Positions 19,801 to 29,000 of a stretch of DNA of 64,000 nt are shown here, one piece after another. Source of the stretch: Leptospira gomenensis (GTDB lineage: Bacteria > Spirochaetota > Leptospiria > Leptospirales > Leptospiraceae); the NCBI RefSeq assembly GCF_004770155.1, contig NZ_RQFA01000066.1, positions 124,001-188,000 on the forward strand. Reading direction: 5' to 3'. The translations under genes and the position numbers were made by a program. Position 1 is the first letter of the stretch; the number at the start of each line of letters is the position of its first letter. A model generated the notes under the pieces. That model was not told the DNA's origin and made no database searches. It saw only the letters and a program-made list of their open reading frames with translations.

Positions 19801-20207
19801 TAGTCGTTATCCGTATCGAAACCTTCCGCAATCCCGTCCGAGTCCGAATCGATAAACGCCAACGGATTTCCCCCGCAGTCCGAACCGGTCCAGGAAGAAT
19901 AATGATTCCACCGATTGCAGAGAAAATAATCCTGAATTCCGTCTCCGTTTTTGTCGATCGAATCCAAAACATTGTCGCCGTTGGTATCCGAAACGAGAAG
20001 ATCGATCGTCGAATCGGAATCCGTATCGATTCCATCCGGAACTCCGTCTCCGTCTACGTCCAAAAAAGTGCCTTTGATACGGGAATTCCCTTCCGTATCA
20101 ATTATCATCAACGGAAGATTCTTAGGCAAAAAGAAAGAACCGCCGTTCTGGTTCAAACAACTGATCAAGTTAGTGAGGATCAGGATTAAAATCGGCAAAA
20201 ATCTCAT
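16836..20207 (-). CDS. Large surface lipoprotein with Asp-rich, chitobiase-C-like, Fn3 and SLFRCNLDGTSC repeats
   Basis: 1123 residues from the ATG at 20207 (GGAG five bases upstream); two ATGs further out lack a ribosome site. Signal MRFLPILILILTNLISC with lipobox LISC. Domains in order: thrombospondin-3-like calcium loops (VDGDGVPDGIDTDSDS, NGDNVLDSIDKNGDGIQD) in the first 120 residues; three or more chitobiase/beta-hexosaminidase C-terminal-like units (ILYTTDGSDPS, ILYTLDGSAPG) about 155-650; one fibronectin III domain (GATSYKVYYSTS...AVTAIHNGGESP) about 660-750; then five to six units of about 50 residues with SLFRCNLDGTSC and KLLIAT. The protein is probably surface exposed and calcium stabilised. 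Function unknown. Confidence 0.8.
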   Translation of the reverse strand: MRFLPILILILTNLISCLNQNGGSFFLPKNLPLMIIDTEGNSRIKGTFLDVDGDGVPDGIDTDSDSTIDLLVSDTNGDNVLDSIDKNGDGIQDYFLCNRWNHYSSWTGSDCGGNPLAFIDSDSDGIAEGFDTDNDYSINDPILKRIREDNVSPNVSITSANQPGTYGNAQDVTLSCRDDVGAASILYTTDGSDPSFSPLHGKYSNAPSVSFKIAEGGNGSYVLKYVCRDLSGNVSVLRSGTYVLDTTIPVINATLSSSHVSNSSGAIHSSSVTWNTNIGSKFTIRDGASDCGSGTEIRRGTASVGTPQSFPIFSNTNFSGEGQKTFSIFAYVDLNANGVCEPSLDRVGSFHFLVTRDDTAPTITPAPGAGSYGTLTNVGFSCSDSSSGCDKIVFLKSVNSDPTDPSIRALDGTIERGTQYSGTTIETEDNAHTKIKVIARDLAGNVTSVRLYEYVVDLATPQITVNSNRRYVSAEDGSISWQSDRSGDYTVRLGGGDCSTGTTLHSGTIAAGGSDTVTTVLNSSLSEGDNTIRICVTSAINVGNTTVTVTKDQTTPTSSIVSPTSVGPFPVGTGFTASCADTGGSGCDQILYTLDGSAPGFHADGSIRNGTLYAGTVTLNTAGTISLKTISKDKSGNVSSVVSQTVNIGPPPSPKGIVVASGNTKVLVSFLPVSGATSYKVYYSTSSGVSTSSASVSGTRSPIPVTGLSNGTLAYFAVTAIHNGGESPLSPIRSTSPTTSIPGTTSALHVDISGSVGQGADSGQTPSAVIDPISKKLLIATQNGSNSNKPSLFRCNLNGTSCQHFDVSSGQGANSGLNPSIGIDEIGGKVLIATTNQSNSSRPSLFRCNLDGTSCEHKDISAGSGASSGFRPKLLVDIVNSKILVVTVDFSFSNSLSLFRCDLDGTSCVRTQIFAATGTQDFNISRKSLSAELDYVNGKLVAIAGTNSSPWKHYYYNCNLDGTGCFSLDFSGGASYLERVSPYLVLDPISGKWIQVAFGANAGNGYTFQQSNLDGSSLTSTNVNASNLPTSAGEMYRLVLQNDIVNGKILAVWAGNGFQNQVGRLNPNGSIASFRTNESAGQGFNSTSDYSAVLDGFNGKLLILTWNKSSTTSANGTLSLFIL

Positions 20208-21014
20208 AGTCTCCGTCATCTTTTGAATCAGACGCGTCATTCGCGCTTATCAAAAGAGTCTCCAGTTTATCTTATTTCGTAATACTCCTCTTCAATAAAG
20301 AGAGAGTAACATCTATTTACATTTCAGAATACGAGACTGATACGATCGAAGAAGCGCTACAGAAAGACAAAAAATCCCGATAAAACGTATTCTCTAAATA
20401 TAATTCGTTAAAATTCCGCCGAATCAAACTTAGATCCGAGCACTCCCTTTATAAAAGGACAAAACGAATTCATATTCAATAAGTTTTAGATTCAATTTTT
20501 ATAATATGAATTAAGAGAATCCAATCCGATCTCCGTTTTAAAAACGTGAATCACCTTGGGAGTGTGAAACTTCCCGCAACCGTTTTCCTTGGCTTACAAA
20601 CGGGAAAAACGGAGTCGTTCAAAAGAGGGCTTGTTGTCCTTCGTTTAAAATTTTCATCTACGAAACGGAACAAAGGATTTGAATCGATCTAAATCGAATT
20701 ACTCAAGCAACAGAAGGTTCCGTTTTCCTGGCGTATCCTTTTTACCCGCAGTTTTACGCAGTGAACTTCGGGACAACGCAGGTTTCGAGGAAGCCACCAC
20801 AAAAAAACGAACGATCCGCCCCGATTCAAAGCGGACCCAAATCGATAGGAGTTCGTGTCACGACGTTTCCGTCGGTTCCGGGAGCCTCGAGTTTGTTATA
20901 CGCTCCGTATTGGATTCTTAATTTTCGGAAGGTATGACCCGTCCAAGGGAAAACGAAGACGAAATTTAGTTTTACCCGAAAGTCTGATTCTTTTAAAAGT
21001 ATATTTGATTCGTT
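20208..21014. other. Intergenic region
   Basis: 807 bases between divergent genes. It contains the promoter of the large lipoprotein gene on the minus strand and that of the GNAT gene on the plus strand. Short open frames at 20679-20921 and 20855-21148 have no protein-like features and no ribosome sites, so I do not call them. The segment 20270-20520 is AT-rich. Confidence 0.4.
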
Positions 21015-21512
21015 ATGCAGAAACCCAAAATCGACAACGGCGAATTTCGAATCGCAGATCTACTCCCCGAACACAGGGAAAGCGCCATCGAACTCGTCCA
21101 TCAATTCTTCCGTCTCGTCAATTCGTTTCGTCTGGACGGAATTTTTAAAATACGGCCGCGTGCCGCGACGAAGATGGTGGACGTCTATCTGAAACTCAGA
21201 GGAACGGGCAAAGTTCTTCTGTTAGGCGGTTTTTTGGGAGAGGAGTTGGTTTCGCTTCTCATCGCGCGCACCGAAGACAAACCGTATCTCGAAGAAGGGA
21301 AAACCCTTTTTATAGATCTTGCGGTCACGAAACGCGGCAAACAAAAATCTGGTTTTATGAAACCCCTGGTTTTGTTTTGCGAATCCTGGGCCCGGGAGCA
21401 AGGATTCCGAAGCGTGGAACTCCGAGCCATCTCCGAAAACGAAAACGCGGTGTCGTTTTGGAAGTCCATGGGTTACGATCCGTTTTACGTCCGATTCAGA
21501 AAGTCGTTTTAA
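21015..21512 (+). CDS. GNAT-family N-acetyltransferase
   Basis: 165 residues. The acetyl-CoA fold is seen in FRIADLLPEHRESAIELVHQ, the beta strand LFIDLAVTKRGKQKSGFMKP (motif A with RGKQKSG instead of the usual Q/RxxGxG/A) and FRSVELRAISENENAVSFWKSMGYDP (motif B). Acceptor unknown. Monocistronic. No strong ribosome site; the frame has no better start downstream. Confidence 0.82.
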   Translation: MQKPKIDNGEFRIADLLPEHRESAIELVHQFFRLVNSFRLDGIFKIRPRAATKMVDVYLKLRGTGKVLLLGGFLGEELVSLLIARTEDKPYLEEGKTLFIDLAVTKRGKQKSGFMKPLVLFCESWAREQGFRSVELRAISENENAVSFWKSMGYDPFYVRFRKSF

Positions 21513-21894
21513 AAACGTTTGTCACAGACTTTGCCGAATCCGTTCTCCGACCCGGAAACTTCCGGATGAAAAAATCGGTTTTCGATTTTTTAGGAAAGAA
21601 TTAGTTTCCCGAAACTTCGAAAACCCCTCTTTCGTTTCAAAAAATTTTCTTTCGTTTTTCGCATTCAATTTGCTCGCCAAAGGATCCGCTCGCGAAAAAA
21701 AACGCGACAAGTAGAAAGGAAACCCTCTCCAGGAAACATAAAACGAAAAGTCGTTTCCGTTTGGCAATAAATTATAAACCGAAATACTATCGTTTCATAA
21801 TCGATATTGATAAAACGTTCCTTCGTTCCTTTTACTCTTGACTCCGCCCGATACTGACCTCTAGTGTCCGCAAATTTACAAAAGGATTTGAGAG
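21513..21894. other. Intergenic region
   Basis: 382 bases with no supported gene. The end of it, from about 21835, includes TTGACT (21837-21842) and GATACTG (21851-21857) as a plausible promoter, then AAAGGA 10 bases before the next ATG. Confidence 0.4.
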
Positions 21895-22158
21895 ATGAAA
21901 ACTAAGATTTCAATTTTTCTAATATTATTCTTTGTGACAACGGCGGCGTTCTCCGTGGACATCGTCAACAAAGACAGTCAGTCCTATCGGATCATTTACA
22001 ACGACGCCGGAACCGAACACAACGAGATCCTAAACGCCGGCAAAAAGAACAGCAGCATCTGCGGAGAATGCGACGTTTACATCCAGGGAATAGGAACCGT
22101 TCACGCGGCCGGTAGCGAAAAGATCGTGATCCAAAACGGGAAGGCGAAAGTAGAATGA
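21895..22158 (+). CDS. Small exported protein with CxxC
   Basis: 87 residues: signal peptide MKTKISIFLILFFVTTAAFS, then a mature chain of about 67 residues, DIVNKDSQSYRIIYNDAGTE, containing SSICGECDVYIQG with a CxxC pair and ending in IVIQNGKAKVE, a beta-rich small domain. No family is recognised. AAAGGATTTGAGAG precedes the ATG. It overlaps the DUF4476 gene by ATGA, so the two are probably made and exported together. Confidence 0.75.
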   Translation: MKTKISIFLILFFVTTAAFSVDIVNKDSQSYRIIYNDAGTEHNEILNAGKKNSSICGECDVYIQGIGTVHAAGSEKIVIQNGKAKVE

Positions 22159-22637
22159 CCGCAAAAAAATACGGCTCTTTAAGAGCGGGTGTCGTTTTAA
22201 AAACCTCGATGAAATCTTTGTTGTTGTTCATAGCGATGACGTTTTCCGTTTACGCAATGGATTCCGGAAGTTTCAATCAGCTAAAGGATAGAATCGAACG
22301 CGAAGGCTTTAGCGACGGCAAGTTCTCCGTAATGCGCAGCGCAGCCCCGAGAAATACGTTCACTTCGGATCAAGTCGCGGAGCTTATGGATATGTTCAGT
22401 TTTTCCAGCGACAAAATCAAAGCCTTGTCCGTTTTAAGAACCCGTATCGAGGATCCGCAGAACTCGTACGTCATCGTAGAACGTTTCAACTACGACAAAG
22501 ACAAAAAAGACGCGGCGGCTTTATTGGAAGGGATCGAATCCGCATTACCGAAACCGCCTCGCACGAAAAAAAGAACCGTGTGTTGGGGATCCGGTGCGGG
22601 AAAGTATTGTTATACGGAATATTTCACCGAAGAATAA
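22155..22637 (+). CDS. DUF4476 domain exported protein
   Basis: 160 residues. The segment TFTSDQVAELMDMFSFSSDKIKAL followed by RIEDPQNSYVIVERF and FNYDKDKKDAAALL is the DUF4476 pattern. A signal peptide MKSLLLFIAMTFSVYAMD begins at residue 19; with the overlapping start at 22155 the n-region would be unusually long, so the start may be at 22209, though no ribosome site is seen there. The C-terminus has two Cys in CWGSGAGKYCY. Exported, role unknown. Converges on the transglutaminase operon 13 bases away. Confidence 0.78.
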   Translation: MTAKKYGSLRAGVVLKTSMKSLLLFIAMTFSVYAMDSGSFNQLKDRIEREGFSDGKFSVMRSAAPRNTFTSDQVAELMDMFSFSSDKIKALSVLRTRIEDPQNSYVIVERFNYDKDKKDAAALLEGIESALPKPPRTKKRTVCWGSGAGKYCYTEYFTEE

Positions 22638-22650
22638 CGATCTTTCCTAC

Positions 22651-23541
22651 TCATGAACCGACGTGGTCCTCCCGGATCACGTCCACCTCGACCTTCATCT
22701 TATGTTTTCCCCCTCCGAACAGAATCCCTTTGAGCGGCGATACGTCCGCAAAATCGCGTCCCACGGAGGTAAATATGTATTCTTCGCTTAACATTTTTCC
22801 GTTGGTGGGATCGTAGTCCACCCATCCGATTCCGGGGCAGTAAATTCCGAACCAAGCGTGCGACGCGTCCGAGCCCTGTAGTTTTTTTTGTCCGGGCGGA
22901 GGAAACGTTTCTATATACCCGGATACGTATCGACAAGGAATCCCTATACTACGCAGAGTCGCTATGGATAAATGTGTGAAGTCCTGACAAACCCCCTTTC
23001 TACTTTTTAAAACCTGTGCAGGCGCGGTGTGGATAGTGGTCGCGCCGGCCTTAAACTCGAACGTATTATAAAATTTTAATGTATATTCGGATACGGCCTG
23101 TAACAACGGCTTGTTAAAATCGATCATTTCTCCAGCGAAAACCGCGAATCTCGGATCCTTATGTACGAAGTTGGAATCGGCGAGATACTCGAGCGCGTCC
23201 AAGTCCTCCTTCAAATGGGAGGACTTAAGAAGCTGCGGTATTTCCGAGACCTTGGGGGAATGGGTAAGATCTCCATAGTCGATAGGATGTGTGCTGACCT
23301 TACTTTCCGAAACGATTTCCAACATCCGATGAGAATCCTCGACGGAGAAGGAATAGACCAGATTTCCGAAATAATCCTTTCGATATCCGGAAACGGAAGG
23401 CCCCGGTAGTACGTGCAACTTTAGGTCGCTGCAATCCTGATGACGATTGCTCGTAGGACACATATGCGCCGTATTATGACAGTGGGAAACCTCCTCTTGA
23501 TAGCTGTAGCGCGTAACGTGTTTCACGGTATATTCAGCCAT
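22651..23541 (-). CDS. Transglutaminase-like protease/amidase family protein
   Basis: 296 residues, COG1305 type. N-terminal bacterial transglutaminase-like region (EYTVKHVTRYSYQEEVSHCH, about 1-90) and core domain with catalytic triad Cys185 in RKGVCQDFTHL, His228 in DASHAWFGI and Asp244 in VDYDPTNGK. No signal peptide; cytoplasmic. Last gene of a five-gene operon and overlaps the ATP-grasp/alpha-E fusion gene by eight bases. In this gene context such enzymes are thought to cut or transfer peptide tags made by the ATP-grasp partner. Substrate unknown. Confidence 0.88.
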   Translation of the reverse strand: MAEYTVKHVTRYSYQEEVSHCHNTAHMCPTSNRHQDCSDLKLHVLPGPSVSGYRKDYFGNLVYSFSVEDSHRMLEIVSESKVSTHPIDYGDLTHSPKVSEIPQLLKSSHLKEDLDALEYLADSNFVHKDPRFAVFAGEMIDFNKPLLQAVSEYTLKFYNTFEFKAGATTIHTAPAQVLKSRKGVCQDFTHLSIATLRSIGIPCRYVSGYIETFPPPGQKKLQGSDASHAWFGIYCPGIGWVDYDPTNGKMLSEEYIFTSVGRDFADVSPLKGILFGGGKHKMKVEVDVIREDHVGS

Positions 23542-26071
23542 TGTAATCTCCCAATTGGATCTGTTCCTCCAAATAACGGAAATATCTAGAAGAGATGGAA
23601 TCCGACAGAGACGCGATCTGATAATTGATGTCGTTCAGCCATCGGTTGACGCTCAGAGCCGGGTTTACGTATTCGAATAACCGTTTCGCATCCTCCTGTG
23701 CAAATCGGTTCCGGATCTCGGATACGATCCTTTCCTCGGCGGAAGGTTCCTCTTTTTCGGAATGGGGAAGATAAGACACGTATTCACCGAGTTTACGGAG
23801 CTGATATACGAGCGATCTCGGATTGGTTTCGTCGAAAAGCAGAATATCGAGTACCGAGTCCGCTTCGATCCTATATCTGTATCTTCGTCGATACGTGATC
23901 TTGATATCGTTGATGTTCAGGAGCGATTCGAACATACTTTTATTGTATAACGTCGAAAGATTCAGGACAGAAGTTACGAGACGGATCGTATAAGAGGCTC
24001 GTTCTATCCTCTTTCCTATGTTCATAAAATACCATCCGGCTTCCCGCGACATACTTTCGATTCCCAACCCGGAAAGCGAAGCCAATCTTGTGATCAAAAG
24101 AATCAGATATTCTAATATCTCGTCGTAGGAACCGATCCGTTCCGATTCGTCCGTCTCCAACATCGATAATACGTAACGACTATCCTCAGAAAGTCGATCC
24201 CGGACCGACTTAGAGGCACGGACGTAGGAGTTCAGATCCGATCGTATGCTTCCTGTTAGTTGATGAGAGAACACCTGGTCGAACATCTGTTTTTTTGCAC
24301 CGGTCAAAGGATCCGAAAGGTCCAGTTGTAAAAACCCCGGATACGTCGCCGTAACGTGTGTGGCCGTCTGCAAAAGAAGCCGTACTAGATCCCGATCGTA
24401 TGATTCCTCCATGTGAACGATGTTGAGAATCGTTTCACGTAACAATCTCGCCTGGTTCTCCGTACGTTCCGCATAACGTCCCATCCAAAACATATTGTCC
24501 GCGACCCGACTCGGAATTCCGGCGCCCGAACGGCGGATCTGCATCCTTTCCGTCTTTCCGGGTAGAAGACTTACGTCCTTTTTTTCCTCGGAGGCGAGAA
24601 TCCATAAATCTTTGGAGACTGCGCCGGTCTGGTTGGTGACGATCATGTCCTCCACGTTTTCCGTAACTCGAACGAGTCCTCCGGACATGGTCATATATCC
24701 GTTTTCGGAAAGCGCCGTAAAAGCGCGGAACACCGATCGGCCTTGCGCAAACTTATCCCCGGAGAGGACCGGACAAGTGGAGCCGTTTACGATTTCCTGT
24801 GACACATAACGTTCCGGACGGAGGGAAATTTTTTTCCGGATTTCCTCCAATTCGCTTTTCGGAAGCGAGGAAAGAAAAACTCCCGGTTCCATCGGATCGC
24901 GAACGGCCGGTTTGAATACGAATCGTTCCGGCCGATCGAAAACCTCCTTCACCGACTCGGGATTTCCCATCCAAAGTGTGCGCACGTTCGGGAGGATCAG
25001 ATCCTCCGAAAGATAATATCTGCAAAGAGAAGACAAAAAGGGATGTAACGCACGATTCTCCAAAAATCCGGAGCCGATCGGATTGGCGACTCGAACGTTC
25101 CCTTCCCGAATCACATTCAAAATTCCTGGTATTCCCAATAACGAATCGCCCTTTAGTTCCAGCGGATCCATATAAACGTCCACGACCCTGCGGAAGATCA
25201 CGTCCACTTGTTGCAGACCTTCCACCGTCTTGATGAAAACGAAGTTATTGCGTACGGTAAGATCTTCCGCCTGAGCAAGAGTAAATCCCAGATACCCGGC
25301 GAGATACGCGTGTTCGAAGTAGGTTTCGTTCCCGGAGCCGGGGGTCAATAAAACGATCACTGGTTCCCTGTCCTGAACCTTGGATAAGGATTGAAGGGCC
25401 TTGCGCAGACTTCTGAAATACAACGCGACTCGATGCACCTGCGAGTCCCGATAGATGGACGGAAAGATACGCGAAAGTACGATCCGATTTTCAAGCGCGT
25501 AACCAGATCCGCTCGGCGCCTGAATCCTATCCCCGATGACGACAAAACTTCCGTTCTCCTGTCTCGCCAAATCGCTCGCCATAAAACAGAGTTCGTTCGT
25601 CGTGGAATGCCCGAATCCGTTACACTGTCTCAAAAAATCTTGGGAGCCGAAGAGGATTTCCGGAGGGACCTTCCGGTCGTAGACGAGTTTTCTCGATCCG
25701 TAGACGTCCTTAAAGATCGCGTCGAGAAGTTCCGCCCTCTGAACGAGACCGCGTTCCACTTCTTCCCATTCCTTACTTTCCATCAGAACGGGGAACAGGT
25801 CCAAGGACCACAAACGTTCCACCGCTCCCGGCTCTTCGTACACGTTATACGTCACACCGTTTTCCTGCAAGAGGCGTAAGGAATCCCTTTTTCTTCGGTT
25901 TAATTCATCTTGCGTTAATGCGTCTAATGAGTTGATTAAAAATTCGTATTTGTTTCTGAGTTTTCCCTCTCCGTCGTAGAGTTCGTCGTAGAGGGACGGA
26001 ATCGGAACATATCCTTCTCGCAGATTCAATCGGGCGTTGGGCTGGTTTACCATAAAATTCTGAGCCATCAT
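23534..26071 (-). CDS. Circularly permuted ATP-grasp / alpha-E domain fusion
   Basis: 845 residues. Residues about 30-480 are a circularly permuted ATP-grasp (DUF404/DUF407 type): YDELYDGEGKLRNKYEFL, GVTYNVYEEPGAVERLW, VIVLLTPGSGNETYFEHAYL, GLQQVDVIFRRVVDVYMDP and MTMSGGLVRVTENV. From about 510 to the end is the helical alpha-E (DUF403) domain: SRVADNMFWMGRYAERTENQ, SREAGWYFMNIGKRIERASY, EEQIQLGDYNG. The same two domains are separate genes further up this operon (30437-31867, 29450-30391). ATP-grasp domains form amide bonds with ATP; peptide or amino acid ligation is inferred. Confidence 0.9.
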   Translation of the reverse strand: MMAQNFMVNQPNARLNLREGYVPIPSLYDELYDGEGKLRNKYEFLINSLDALTQDELNRRKRDSLRLLQENGVTYNVYEEPGAVERLWSLDLFPVLMESKEWEEVERGLVQRAELLDAIFKDVYGSRKLVYDRKVPPEILFGSQDFLRQCNGFGHSTTNELCFMASDLARQENGSFVVIGDRIQAPSGSGYALENRIVLSRIFPSIYRDSQVHRVALYFRSLRKALQSLSKVQDREPVIVLLTPGSGNETYFEHAYLAGYLGFTLAQAEDLTVRNNFVFIKTVEGLQQVDVIFRRVVDVYMDPLELKGDSLLGIPGILNVIREGNVRVANPIGSGFLENRALHPFLSSLCRYYLSEDLILPNVRTLWMGNPESVKEVFDRPERFVFKPAVRDPMEPGVFLSSLPKSELEEIRKKISLRPERYVSQEIVNGSTCPVLSGDKFAQGRSVFRAFTALSENGYMTMSGGLVRVTENVEDMIVTNQTGAVSKDLWILASEEKKDVSLLPGKTERMQIRRSGAGIPSRVADNMFWMGRYAERTENQARLLRETILNIVHMEESYDRDLVRLLLQTATHVTATYPGFLQLDLSDPLTGAKKQMFDQVFSHQLTGSIRSDLNSYVRASKSVRDRLSEDSRYVLSMLETDESERIGSYDEILEYLILLITRLASLSGLGIESMSREAGWYFMNIGKRIERASYTIRLVTSVLNLSTLYNKSMFESLLNINDIKITYRRRYRYRIEADSVLDILLFDETNPRSLVYQLRKLGEYVSYLPHSEKEEPSAEERIVSEIRNRFAQEDAKRLFEYVNPALSVNRWLNDINYQIASLSDSISSRYFRYLEEQIQLGDYNG

Positions 26072-26098
26072 TCAAGTTCCGTCGGTTTTGGCGATCCT

Positions 26099-29000
26099 TT
26101 ATGGAACGTTTTTTTTCCAACCCGGACCGGGAGCCCACCGCAGATCCAAGGTATATGGGGAATGAGGATGCGACAGATTTTGTGGAGCTCCCGTTTCTCC
26201 GGCCGTGTGACCGTGGTCCGCGAATCGGCTGATCCTTCTACTTTCCGCCTCGAAGGAATTGACCGGGAACGTATCATACGACCTTCCTCCCGGATGAGAT
26301 ACGTAATACCTACATCCTCCGATCGACCGTTCGCTCCAGGAATCCCAAAGATCGAACACCAAAGGATTGTTTACGGGAAGATTGGGATGTAACGTAAACG
26401 TAGGCGACCAAGCCTTAAAACGTACACCCGCGACAGCCTCTCCTATTTTTCCCGTGGAACGCAACGGAACCTCGAATCCATTACACGAAAGCGCATAACG
26501 TCCCTGAGTCCAACCGTCCACTTTGACTTGAATACGTTCGAGCGCCGAGTCCACGGCGCGCGATGTCCCGAAAGAATTCGCCTCTTCCCCCAAAACGTCC
26601 CAAGGTTCCAGTGCCATCCGTAGTTCGATACCGATCCCGTCCTTTTGTGTCCTTCCGTATTCAGGAAATCTAAATTCAAAAAATGGAATAAAGTCTTCTT
26701 CGTAAAAGGGATAACCGCACGTTTTAAGATCTTCGAGCACTTCCTTAAAATCCTGCCATACGTAAAAGGGAAGGAGATATTTGTCGTGCAGTTCGGTTCC
26801 CCTTCTGATCGGGGGACGTCTGTAGGGATTCTCCCAAAACCTACACAACAACGACAAAACAAACATCTGTTGCACCACGCTCATTCTGTAGTGCGGAGGC
26901 ATTTCGAACGCACGAAATTCCACCAAGCCGAGGCGACCCGAAGTTCCTGCGGGAGAATACAATTTGTCGATGGAGATTTCGCTTCTGTGCGTATTACCCG
27001 TCACGTCCACGAGAAGATTGCGAAAGAGACGATCCACGAGCCAGGGAGGAACGTTTTCCAACCGATCCACCTGTCTGCACGCGATTTCGAATTCGTATAA
27101 CGTTGCCTCTCTTCCTTCATCCATACGAGGAGATTGTGAAGTGGTTCCTATAAAAAGACCTGAAAACAGATACGACAAAGAAGGATGATGTTGCCAATAA
27201 GTGACGAGACTTCGAAGCAGATCGGGACGTTTTAAAAAGGGACTTTCGTCGGGAGTCAACGCTCCGACCGTGATATGATTTCCGCCTCCGGTTCCGGAAG
27301 CCCTTCCGTCGATCTGGAATTTTTCCGTACTCAGTTTGGACTCGATCGACTTCTCGTATAAGATCCTCGTCTTTAATTCCAATTCCTCGAAGGAAGTCGA
27401 AGGATGAAGATTGACTTCGATCACCCCTGGATCGGGAGTGATTTTAAAAACTTCGATCCTTTCGTCCGTCGGAGGTTCGTATCCTTCCAATCGGATCGCG
27501 ACTCCCGAAGCGAGGGCGGCCTGCTCGACACAAACGATCAAGTCCAACCAGACTTCCAACGAAGGAACGGGTGGAAGAAATACGTGCAACATCCCTTTCC
27601 TTTCCTCCACTACGAGGGTGGATTGGATCGGCGGACCTTTTTCATCGAAACTCTTCGGAGGAAGATCCAGACGTTTTCGAACCTTTTCCTCGATCCGTTT
27701 TCGGGAAGGTAAGGAAGGTTTTTTTTCCAGAGAAGTGAAGTGCGGAAATTCTCGAAACCGATCCGAGATCGAAGCGAACGGAATCCTCAACCCCGCTGGA
27801 GAATCCCCCGGAACCAGAAACAAACGGTCACGACGCGGATTCCAAGAAGAACTCTCCCATTCATCAATTATATAATTATAATATACTGGAATTGCAAAAG
27901 CCGCTTCCTTTTTAAACCCTTTGTCCAGAATCCTGAGAATCCTACTTCTCTCGAGGGAATCGTAGACGCTCGAAAGCTCTCGTTCCATTTCGAAAGGAAG
28001 ATTCCCCTCCTTCCAGATATAATAAAGATCGTCTTCGTACATCGGAACCATGTAGGAAAGGTCGATCCCGAGAGTTCTACAAATCGCACCGGCAAGAATT
28101 TCGGAGGTTTTGCGAGGATCCGAGATTTCGTTTTTTGAGGAAGCGTTCGGCGCGTCCGCCAAAAGCGCGGAATTCTCCCAGAGGTTTTCTCCGTCCTTTC
28201 TCCAAAAACATCCGATACTCCAGCGGGGAAGAGGTTCTCCCGGATACCATTTCCCTTGGGAAAACTGCAACAAGGAACCGGAGGCAAACTCCCCACGAAG
28301 ACGATACATTAGATCTTTAGAAAGTTCGAATTTACGTTCTCCTAATGCTTCGTGATTCCACTCCGTTCCTTGTCGATCCTCGTCTGAGATAAAAGTCGGT
28401 TCTCCGCCGATGGAGATCTTGATCCCCAAATCCAGCATTTTCCGGTCGAGGGATTTTCCCCTCCGTTTGATGTCGTTCCAACGCGCCTCCGCATAAGGAA
28501 GCGTGACCCTCGGACTTTCGGCGATCCGTTTGACTTCCATCCGAAACTCGAACTCCGTTTCCGCGGGATCCGCAAATCCGAAAATGGGCGCGGCGCTTAT
28601 GGGCTCCGGAGTGGCCGCGAGAGGGATATGGCCTTCGCCCGTCAAAAGCCCGGAAGTAGGATCCATTCCCACCCAACCCGCTCCTGGAAGAAAGACCTCG
28701 GCCCAAGCGTGCAGATCCGTGAAATCATTCTCCGGTCCTTTGGGGCCTTCCAAAGGAATCCGATCCGCTTTGAGTTGGATGAGATATCCCGAAACGAAAC
28801 GCGCGGCCAATCCGAAATGTCTCAGAATCTGCACGAGCAAAAACGAAGAATCGCGACAGGAACCGGTTCTTTTTTCGAGGGATTGTTCGCAGGTTTGAAC
28901 GCCCGGTTCCATACGAATGATATAGCCGATATCCTCCGAGACTTTTCGATTGAGTTCCACTATAAAATCGACGATCCGTTTTCGGCTTCCGTATCCTTCC

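Noticed and set aside
20679..21148. Overlapping short frames before the GNAT gene
   Set aside because: Two frames, neither protein-like; the second overlaps the real start at 21015.
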